Below are positions 55,875-64,000 of a DNA stretch of 64,000 nt, piece after piece. Below the pieces are notes generated by a model. The model saw only the letters and a list, made by a program, of their open reading frames with translations, searched no databases and was not told where the DNA came from. The translations under genes were made by a program, and so were the position numbers. Within the stretch, counting starts at the first letter, position 1; each line of letters starts with the position of its first letter. This DNA is from Primula veris (taxonomy: Eukaryota; Streptophyta; Magnoliopsida; Ericales; Primulaceae): contig OY821746.1 in assembly GCA_963682055.1 (NCBI GenBank), forward strand, positions 19,767,992 through 19,831,991, in the 5' to 3' direction.

Positions 55875-57580
55875 CCGGTTCGTAGTTGTTTCGGCGTTCC
55901 CTCTCTGGGAGCCAACCTTGTTGAAACGGTTTGGGGGACATTGGGTATGTGAGCTGGAGCGGCTTATGTTCGTTGGTCGGTGTTGGGTATGCGATCTGGA
56001 GCGGTTTGGGCTCGGGTTCTCGTGGTCGCTCTACCCTGCTACGGACCTCGGGACCTTTGTCCTTTCTGGTCGGTTGGAACGTTTCCCCCTGGTTATTCCT
56101 AACTCTTTTGCAACCCACCTGTGCCTCTCGGACCGATTCTCTTCTTGGTAGAGTTCGGTTGAGGATACGCAGTTCGTCGTTTTTATCGGTGAGGTGGGTA
56201 CAATAGGCTAGCAGGGAATCAGTGGTCGGAAAATTTTTTCCTATGAACTTCCTTCTCGCCCAATAGCTATTAGGGATGGAGTTGATAAAGTTCTGGATGG
56301 CTATATTACTGGCGTACTGTGGAATCTGGTTTGCTACGTCGATGAAACGTATGCAGTAGTCGTTGAGCCTTTCATTTGGCATCATCGTCATTTTTAGAAG
56401 GGTTTCAATACTAACCTTCTTCTTCCGATGAGCAGCGTATCGGGTGGAGTACGCTCTTAGCAGCTCCGCCCAGTCTCTTATAGAGCCCCGTGGTAAGTTA
56501 TGGTACCACGATGAAGCCTCTTGGCCCAAACTATTTTTGAAAAACTTGCACATCATCGCATGGTCATCACTCCACAGCTCCATCTTCGTCTTGTAGTGCC
56601 TTAGATGGTCAATGGGACAACTCCTTCCATCATAGAGCCTGAACTCGGGGATGACGAACCCCACAGGATTGCGGTACCGCGTGATCTGTTCGGTACATGG
56701 GGTTTCTTGGCATACGTTCCAAGCCTGTTGGAACGCTTCATCCGTGGCTTGGTAGGGGGGTGTATCCCCCCTGTTGTGGTGGTGGGCCGTATCCTCCCCC
56801 GATCATGTGTTCGGGATACCTATCGTCCTTCGGGTTTCTGTCGAGGACATGTTCCGTATACGCGTTTGGGTGGACGAGGGTCGGAGGGATTGTTATCGGG
56901 ACGTTGCCCCCTTGATGGGGCACTTCTTGATCTGGTCACCGGCCCGCCGCTTCCAAGGCGGCCCTATAGACGGAATCTTCCGCTTCACGACGTGGATCTT
57001 TGTCTGCGTTGGCAGGTTGAGTACCCGGCAGTCTGATGCCGGCTGCTGCCATGGCCGTCATACACGCTACCAGCTGAGCTTGTAGCTGGGCGTTGTTCCT
57101 TTCATCAGCTATTGGAACGATGTGTTGTACTTCCACCGTGGGTGGTGTAATCATCCTTGGTGGGTGAGTCGGTAATCGGGACAACTGTTCGAGTTCATGA
57201 CCTTCAGGCATACCAAGCCGGTCAGCTTCGTTTGTTTGTAAACGGGCACCAGAGTTGACCGAGGCCGTTGGCAAAGGGACTCTTGAGCTCGGTCCTGCCT
57301 GGGATCCGGGTATGCGTCTTCTTGCGCGCCTTAGTACGGGCAAGGCTTGTTCGTCTTCCGAGGACGTTTGGTATTCTTCGACGATCCCTTCAAGCTGTTG
57401 GGGTTGTTCGATCGGTTGTTCTCGGTGGACATTGGAGGTTGTCGGTTGGTTTTCGGACTGGATAGCGTAGTATCTATCGCGGATGGCGAGTAGATCGTCG
57501 AGGTCTTGTTGGCTAATCTGCACGTGTTGGTTATTGGTTTCTACTATCTCGGGATGGGTTTCTTCTATATTGGTCACCAT
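55735..57580 (-). pseudogene. gag: Tat gag of 17-kb element (one stop, two frameshifts)
   Basis: Starts at the ATG 57580 (MVTNIEETHPEIVE). A TGA at 56936-56938 interrupts the first frame, which then stays open to about 56738. A frameshift in a G6 run near 56755 leads to the core (VGFVIPEFRLYDGRSCPIDH, HNLPRGSIRDWAELL, NERLNDYCIRFIDVANQIP), and a second one at a G7 run near 55775 leads to the zinc knuckle and protease. Two of three lesions are in G/C homopolymers. Role in the family: capsid formation. Confidence 0.83.
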
Positions 57581-57639
57581 TATCGCTCGTCTGGTAGAGT
57601 ATTGGTATTCGAAGTCTAAGCTAGTTGGGAACTAGATGA

Positions 57640-57657
57640 TTCCCGGAGACGGCGCCA
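57640..57657 (-). other. Primer binding site of 17-kb Tat
   Basis: The minus strand reads TGGCGCCGTCTCCGGGAA, two bases inside the 5' LTR, the same type as in the left Tat element. Confidence 0.8.
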
Positions 57658-57659
57658 TT

Positions 57660-58233
57660 TGATAAAGCCATAACTTTGGTCGGTCACGTTAGGCTTTTCA
57701 ATAATAATATAATGGTAAATCAACTTATAAATAATGGACACTTCTTGATATTTATTATTGCTCGGATTATTATCCTTATTCGGACTATTACACTTGCTCG
57801 GATCAGTATCTCTGTATTACAATTGTGCTCGATTTGACTACTTAATCTCTCTTCTTGGTCTTTCTCCCCTTTTATTCGGTACTCGGTTTTATCTCTGCTC
57901 GGTTTATTTCTTGGCGTGATAAGCTTTAACTTGTTTATCTCTTTTCTCAACTTCTCTCTATAATTTTTGAATAGATTTTCTGGTCCATTTCTAGGAGGGG
58001 TAGTTGGCTATTTATAGGCAACTATACTTTTTAGGATGTTGACAAATGTCTCCATCTCAGGGGGTTTTTCAGATATGGGTCCCTAATTAAGTGGGCTTGG
58101 GTTTTTGATAGATACTACCTTATTCTCTTATGAAAGGCATGGGATGACCCATTTAAGCGTTGGATACCCATTTATAAAGTGGATTGATTATTACCCGAAT
58201 AGAATATTCGGGTCCAATTTTTATGTTCTATCA
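57660..58233 (-). repeat. 5' LTR of 17-kb Tat
   Basis: 574 bp; target duplication AATAG follows at 58234-58238. Confidence 0.96.
58008..58016 (-). promoter_or_regulatory. TATA box of 17-kb Tat 5' LTR
   Basis: The minus strand reads TATAAATAG inside the LTR, about 350 bp before the primer site; the same motif is in the 3' LTR at 41448-41456. Confidence 0.6.
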
Positions 58234-58585
58234 AATAGTATAATTTTTCTGCACTAAACATTATTTACACATATTAGAGTATTTTGCGGTAAATATTATG
58301 TTTTAAAATAATAAAATTATTATTTTTCTTAAAAAATTACTAATTTTATTTAATATTATAAAAAAATATTGTCAAAGTAAATTTTAGTAAATTAATATTA
58401 ATGTTGAAAGGTTAATGTTTTAAAAAAAATCTTTTTTATTAAAATAAAAAAAAAATCCAAATAATATACATTTTAGTGTATGTGGGTTAGAGATGAAATA
58501 ATCGATAGTGCAGAGTTTGTACTATTTTAGTGTAAAATTTGCACCATTTTCCATTTTAGTTTTATATGGATGGAGATGGCCTTGT
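58234..58585. mobile_element. Right half of the MITE-like element split by the Tat
   Basis: Pairs with 40895-41100: AT-rich, ending GGATGGAGATGGCC near 58567-58580. Confidence 0.4.
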
Positions 58586-58616
58586 TGTTTCGTGGTTTTT
58601 CTTCGAGCAAACATAT

Positions 58617-59985
58617 ATTTAGTACCCTCAACTAACAGTCATTAACAAATTAGAGACCAAAATACTGATATTAACAATTGAGTTATTGAACTATATATTT
58701 TTTCCCAAGCTGAGGGACATTTTTTAATTTAATTGGACGGAAGTTAAGTTTAAATTTTATTTCAGTCCCAAATTTTATAAAACATATCAATTTAACCCAA
58801 AAAGTTTATAAATGTACATTTTTGACAAACCAATAAACAAATAGTTATATATACATATACATACTCATACATATATATAAAATACAGAAAAATATTAAAA
58901 AAATACACAATTTATATATATATATATATATAGATATTTATATATACATACATATGGCCATCCGCCGACCCCACCCCACCTCCGGCCTGCCCTCAATTTT
59001 TTTAACTATAAAACCTAAAATTTTCTTCAAGAATAATAAAAAACAACCAATCTTATTAAAGAAGATGTCCTTATTTGATTTGTCTTCTGATTGAAATAAT
59101 ATATATTCATTGTTGGAGGAAGCATTTCAGTCACCCTAGTTTAGTTTTTGGCATAGCATTTCATATATCCAAAGTTTTTACTCGTTGATTTTACGTTGGT
59201 TGGGATTAATAAACACCTACAATTTGTTTTTAATTTTACTCCGTATTATATTTTAATAATATGTTTTAGACTTCCAAAAACAACAGCGAAGTAAAGAGCA
59301 ATCTTCACAACAAGCTAGCTAGCTAGGTCTTATTTTGAAGTTTGTTAGTTGTAATCCTAAATAAACCAAAAAGATATTTAATTGACAACCGAGTCCGCAA
59401 ACAGATGGAAACAACTTTACATCTTTTTCTAAATTTTAAGTACAACATAATAAAATTCGGAAAAAAAAAATATTGAACAGTCCGACGCAAACTGTCCATC
59501 AATTAAACAAACATTATTGTCGATCCAAAAATGTTATAATAGCAAACAAAAAACAAAACATATGTATAATAATGAATTAAAAATAAAGAATAAAAAGAAA
59601 AACCTTTTAAACTTGCAACCATCCAGAGGGTGGCGGACGGGTGGCGTCAGGTTGGAGGTGGGGTGGAGGCGGGTGGTGGTGGGGTGTGTGTATATATATA
59701 TATATAAATTGTGTATTTTTTGTATTTTATGTATATGTATACGTCACTATTTGTTTATGAGTATGTGAAAAATATAAATTTATAAACTTTTCGGGTTAAA
59801 TTGATATGTTTTATAAAATTTGCTGAAACGGAATTTAAACTTAACTTCTGTCCAATTAAATTGACGGAGATCACCAGTTTAGAAAAAAAAAATGTAGTTC
59901 AGTACTTTCATTGTTAATGACAATATTTTGGTAACCATTTTCTTAATGACTAATAGTTAAGGATACAAACGTATTTTTTCCCATT
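58617..59985. mobile_element. Foldback-type element with long inverted repeats
   Basis: The left arm (about 58617-58990) and the reverse complement of the right arm (about 59640-59985) share long stretches, such as TTTAATTGGACGGAAGTTAA against TTTAATTGGACAGAAGTTAA, CATATCAATTTAACCC on both sides, and matching TA microsatellites with CCACCCC sequence at the inner ends. The centre is about 650 bp without coding capacity. Arms are diverged. Target duplication not resolved. Confidence 0.75.
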
Positions 59986-59989
59986 TTAT

Positions 59990-60648
59990 TCGTACTCGCA
60001 ACTATCGTTAAAAGCCAGAAATATTATGATTTATGATGACCTGGAAAGTTAAACTACTACATCTGAGTTCATATATCTTAATCTGAAAGAAGCTAGAGCT
60101 AGGCTGAGCTAAGCATCCCGAATGGAATTCCATATGAAAGAAGCTAGAGCTAGGCTTCCTGAGTCTGAGATTGACATGAGCAAACTAACTCAATTAGTAC
60201 TTTTGCTTGTTAAAAACGGCTTTTCAAAAGTTGATGATAGTTTTTTTTACCTATCAACACTTTTCAAGAAGGGTTTTAAGGCTAGAAAAGGGCTTGTTCT
60301 GTTTATTTCATTCCAAAATTGAATTCATTTAATTCAAGTTTTTGGAATTACTTTAGAATTAAAATGTCAGGGTTATTCCTTGACTTTAGGAGATATCTGA
60401 ATGGCACGTATACAAGATATTTGTTTGAATGGACGTCCAATCTATATCTTAATTTTTTTTATGTATGACCTGTGACCATAAGTTCACTTTTTAATAGGCA
60501 TGTAACATCTTATGCCCACTTTCTTATTAAGGCGTATTTTTGGTGAATTTGAAAAAGGTGTTTACAGAACCTAAATTTAAAATGCATTTTCATACAACTT
60601 TTCGATAGATTTGTCTTATAATAGATACATAAGATAAAAGTACAACCG
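59990..60648. other. Spacer
   Basis: Contains a 21-bp direct repeat GAAAGAAGCTAGAGCTAGGCT-like at 60085-60105 and 60136-60156. A 66-residue ORF (60122-60322) has no recognisable features and is not called as a gene. Confidence 0.4.
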
Positions 60649-60804
60649 ATGAAGTGGGTTCTCAATCTTGATTCGAGCTTGAAGAAGGCTCAGATAATGA
60701 TTTACAAACGAGCCGAGGCTGCATATAGAGACAACATTCATTCAAGGCCGAACTTATTTCCCCAAGCCAAACAAGCAAGATACAGACTCAAAGATACTAA
60801 TTAA
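60649..60804 (+). CDS. Small unrecognised ORF, 51 aa
   Basis: ATG at 60649 (MKWVLNLDSSLKKAQIMIYK) to TAA at 60802-60804. Basic, probably helical, ends LFPQAKQARYRLKDTN. It faces the GAPN gene tail to tail, so it may instead overlap the GAPN 3' UTR on the other strand. A decayed relative exists at 23098-23215 where similarity is visible at protein level in two frames, suggesting that the sequence once coded. I do not recognise the family. Confidence 0.35.
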   Translation: MKWVLNLDSSLKKAQIMIYKRAEAAYRDNIHSRPNLFPQAKQARYRLKDTN

Positions 60805-60922
60805 GCGTTATTTTTCAATACTCAAGGCCACAAGAAAACTCATCCACCTTTTACAAATTAGCTACAACAACCGGAACATGACATAATTATTCATTTTCTT
60901 TGATCATAAACAATATTACTTA

Positions 60923-63888
60923 CTAACCCATGGTATAGCTAGGAGTGGGCAGGTTAATCACAGTGCTCTTCACCTTGGTCATCATGTTAATGCTGTTAGT
61001 TATCCCTTGTGATCCGATTCCACTGTCCTTTATACCCTAGAATTTTTTAAGAAAAACGTGTTAAGATAGTAACGCTTGTCAATCAAGTAACATGTAAATA
61101 TATAATTAAACCATCAACACCGCAAGATATGCTTGATTTTATATCGTTTCTAGGAAATTAACCGACTATGTATTTCTTGTAAGAGTAAAAAACTAGAATG
61201 ATATAATTTAATTTTCATTTCTAGTCAACCTGGAAGGGAAAATGGTCGGGTCCTCGAGCAGGAGCTGAGTTAATCTGAACCGTCCCTGTCTCCATTGCAT
61301 CACTGATCAAGATTGCTTTATTGATGTCTTTAGTGAAGATACAACCCTGTGATACAGTCACATTCAATCACAATAGCCTTTACGCATAAACACTGGTATA
61401 ACTATAAATTGAATAAACCACCCTCTTTTCTAGAACGAAACATCCTTACTTCTTTAGAAAAAATCAAAAGAATGACAGGGCAGGTCATTAAACTTAGTCT
61501 ATTCAAAATTATCGCATGTTAACAGTGCCATTTTAGGACGAAGCTTTAAAGTCTCTTTGAGACCATATTTTGAGCAGCAAAATGCTGATGACACACACAC
61601 ACACATACACGGATATATACTTTATAATATATATAGGTAGTGATCGAGGGACATTATACTGGACATCAAAAAGAACATTAAACTTAAAAAATGCAGCTAA
61701 GTTGATATTTTTTTGTATGATGTTAGCTAGTGCTTTTTGTTCATGAAATCACTAAAAAAAACCAAGATGTTAGTATGCCACGGGTAAAATTGTAACTACC
61801 TGTAAGCCGAAATTGCTAGCATTGCAGTGGTGGATCCCTTCTTCCACCGAGTTAATTCTGATAACCGGCAAAACGGGCCCAAAAGGCTCCTCCCAAGCGA
61901 TCCTCATATCAGGCCTAACATTATCCAACAAAAGAGGCCAGATAAGGTTGCCCTCTCTTTTATACTCTTGACAAAATGTAGCTCCTTTTTCCTTAGCGTC
62001 CTTAACAAGGCCTTCAATGTAATTTGCTGACGATTCTGTGACAACTGGTGTAATGTCGCAATCATCCTCGGGTGGGCCCACTTTTAGTTTTGCCACCTTG
62101 GCATTTATTTTCTCAACGAGGTTGTCGGCAACTTGTTCCATGACCAAGACAACTTTCACTGCCGTGCATCTCTGTCCACTGTCACGTATCACATAGGCAA
62201 AATTTAGGTAATGTAGATGAGAAAATGAAAAGGCCCAGTACTACTTACACCCAAAAAAAAAGGCCCAGTACTACACTGTGATTGAAGTGTCATTCTAATT
62301 GGTATCATGTAGACTAGTTAGAATTTTTAGGTTGTCGTCCAATATTCTGAAGATTTTGATATTATGGAGTGGTGAAGTAACAATCTTAAGAGTCATAAAT
62401 ACATATGAAATATTGAAATAGTAATAATTCATTATTGTCGTAAGTATTTAATTTTCGTGATAGAAAAGCAGCTGAAATTTCATTACTAGGACATAGACGA
62501 TTTGGAGAGTCCGTGGGAAATTCACCAAAAAAGAGGACGAGTTCATATGATAATTGTTATATAAACACTATTTATGAACCAATAAGAATGCAAAAATGTG
62601 ATGAACATTTCTGCCGACATATGTAAAGTGTGAGAAGCAACAAATGAGAGCACCCACAAATTTCTAATGAAGATCGTTAATTAACCTGTAAGAGAAACCT
62701 CCTTTAATGATATTAGCCGCTACAAGATCTAAATCAGCATCTTCGAGAACAATACAAGCATCTTTTCCACCCAGCTCCATTTGCAGTGGGATCATTCCCG
62801 CTTTCTTTGATATCGCAACACCAGTGTCTCCTCCAGTGAAGCTGCACAGAAAAGTGATACATATTATATGCGTAAAATTAAGGCTGTCATATAAGGGCCG
62901 GTTTAATTTTGTTCACTAAAAGGACCTAAGTACTACGGCTGTGTTTGATCTGGAAAGGTGCTTATGACTTATGAGTGTATCAGATTGGTCTGATATACAT
63001 CCTACTACTACAAACAACCTGCGGAATTTTATTGTTCTAAATACAATTCCTCATTTCGTTTTTATAGGCAACTATGTGAGAGCAAAAGAACTTAGGCTCA
63101 AATTTTCAGTACTAAATCCGGATCAAATTAGAATGACAGATATCATAAGAGAGGGAAACTCCTATATTACCTAATACAGTCAACTCCAGGGTGCATAGTT
63201 AAGAAGTCACCAATCTCAGAGCCTTTACCGGTAATACAACTAATCAGGTTTTTTGGAAACCCAGCTAAGTGGAAGCAGTGTACCATATGAAGGGCAGCCA
63301 CCGCACCCTATACGAAATACATCAAATAGAACTTCAAAATATGTATGTTTAGAAAATACACAAACTGGGGTCTTGTTATAATTAAGTCAAACCATGCTAA
63401 TCAAATTTTTTGAAACCGTCTCTAATTGGGGATTACAGAAAAGTAGCATTTTAGTAAAAATGAGAGACGATGATATAAAAAAAACTGCTAGACTTCAGAA
63501 ATTCAGGTGGCTCATACCCCTGCGGTTTGTATTAAAAACATTTTGACTTAACTTTAGGTTATTCAGGATAAGCTGAGTTCATAAGATTCAAGAAACCGAG
63601 ATTGTCATCGTCTTTTGAAACAAGTTAAGGAAATCCATTCTATTTTTTTACATTCCAGCTTTTGTAATTTTATGGCCTGACCCTGAAATTACGATGATGA
63701 TTCTGGAAAAATATTGGTAACTTGGTAAAAACTAAAAAAGTAATGAAATAAATTGAAGGGAAAGATACCTGAGTTGGAGGCTTGAGGACAATGGAGTTCC
63801 CAGCAATGAGGGCTGGACCGATTTTGGAGACGGCCAAGTTAACCGGATAGTTAAAGGGCGGAATTGCTAAAACTACCCCAAGAGGTAT
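60923..63888 (-). CDS. GAPN: GAPN, NADP-dependent non-phosphorylating glyceraldehyde-3-phosphate dehydrogenase (3' six exons)
   Basis: Exons on the minus strand: 63769-63888, 63171-63307, 62686-62841, 61800-62178, 61230-61346, 60923-61036, all GT-AG and in consistent phase, giving 340 residues. The Arabidopsis protein (ALDH11A3) is about 496 residues, so roughly 156 N-terminal residues lie beyond the right edge. Seen: cofactor-binding [19 protein letters not shown] and [10 protein letters not shown], catalytic Glu in LELGGKDA, catalytic Cys in [23 protein letters not shown], and the C-terminus [11 protein letters not shown]. The family oxidises glyceraldehyde 3-phosphate to 3-phosphoglycerate with NADP+ in the cytosol, supplying NADPH and bypassing the ATP-forming step. 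No lesion in the visible part. The 3' UTR probably extends to about 60650. Confidence 0.95.
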
Positions 63889-64000
63889 CTGCAGCCCATA
63901 CCATTTATTGTTAGATAATTAAGACAAGCAAATTACTATAGCAAACAGTGTTTTAAATAGCGTTATCGCCACCGTAGCGTTTTTTCGAGAGAAACGCTAA
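63889..64000 (-). other. GAPN intron with possible hAT-like terminus
   Basis: Intron sequence after the acceptor at 63889-63890. From 63947 the plus strand reads CAGTGTTTTAAATAGCG, resembling the end of a non-autonomous hAT element, but the window stops before any partner terminus. Confidence 0.3.

Larger units (their letters stand above)
41101..58233 (-). mobile_element. Complete 17.1-kb Tat-lineage Ty3/gypsy element with a large antisense gene module
   Basis: Two 574-bp LTRs (41101-41674, 57660-58233) start TGATA and end TATCA, differ at 9 positions by eye and are flanked by AATAG (41096-41100, 58234-58238). gag-pol runs on the minus strand from 57580 to 51602 with two RNase H domains. About 9.7 kb (41675-51600) is left between the 3' LTR and pol, and it carries at least eight plus-strand coding units and a minisatellite. 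gag-pol is broken at seven or more places, so any movement now would need proteins from another copy. Confidence 0.96.

Noticed and set aside
59517..59768. 83-residue ORF in the foldback element
   Set aside because: Made of Lys-rich AT sequence, a GC-rich inverted-repeat end and a TA microsatellite; not conserved as coding between the two arms.
60122..60322. 66-residue plus-strand ORF
   Set aside because: No motif, no promoter context, and it overlaps a local direct repeat.

Overview
This is nuclear DNA of a flowering plant, most likely a eudicot. It holds spliced genes with GT-AG introns, plant LTR retrotransposons, a Mutator-like transposon, a LINE, a 5S-derived solo LTR and AT-rich gene deserts. 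Only two host genes are supported. One is a PEARLI-4-domain gene (24294-28389, minus). The other is the last six exons of the cytosolic non-phosphorylating glyceraldehyde-3-phosphate dehydrogenase, GAPN (60923-63888, minus, running off the right edge). Nearly everything else is mobile DNA.

Layout. 1-9315: most of a Tat-type Ty3/gypsy element on the minus strand, cut by the left edge. It has gag, protease, RT, RNase H, a second archaeal-type RNase H and integrase. A spliced coiled-coil gene (1-2060) lies on the opposite strand downstream of pol. 9700-23049: an old Ty1/copia element on the minus strand. Its integrase is split by a 1.4-kb solo LTR (12348-13774), and its AT-rich leader holds a second, decayed copia element on the plus strand (15802-22813). 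24294-32600: the PEARLI-4 gene and about three diverged tandem copies of its 5' region. 33170-40900: a copia remnant, a Cassandra-like solo LTR containing half of a 5S gene, a 3.9-kb FAR1-type MULE, a 5'-truncated LINE and a probable hAT-like MITE, all lying within further copies of the tandem unit. 41101-58233: a complete 17.1-kb Tat element with 574-bp LTRs and AATAG target duplications. 58617-59985: a long inverted-repeat element. 60649 onward: a small unrecognised ORF, then GAPN.

The most unusual object is the 17.1-kb Tat element. Its gag-pol is on the minus strand. The other half, about 9 kb between the 3' LTR and the end of pol, carries plus-strand genes. These are five small coiled-coil genes in a row (41919-45875), each with its own TATA box 58-92 bp before the ATG, then a larger spliced gene with a gypsy-type putative transposon domain (46640-48998), then two more coiled-coil reading frames (49322-49894 and 50036-50671). 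The partial Tat element at the left edge carries a related spliced antisense gene at the same place, and both elements have a minisatellite where the pol and antisense transcription units converge. This looks like a retrotransposon with a large opposite-strand accessory module of unknown function.

Most TE coding regions are disabled by stops and 1-base frameshifts, several of them in G/C homopolymers. LTR comparisons by eye give 9/574 differences for the 17-kb Tat, 8/212 for the inner copia and about 11/170 for the outer copia, which agrees with the nesting order.
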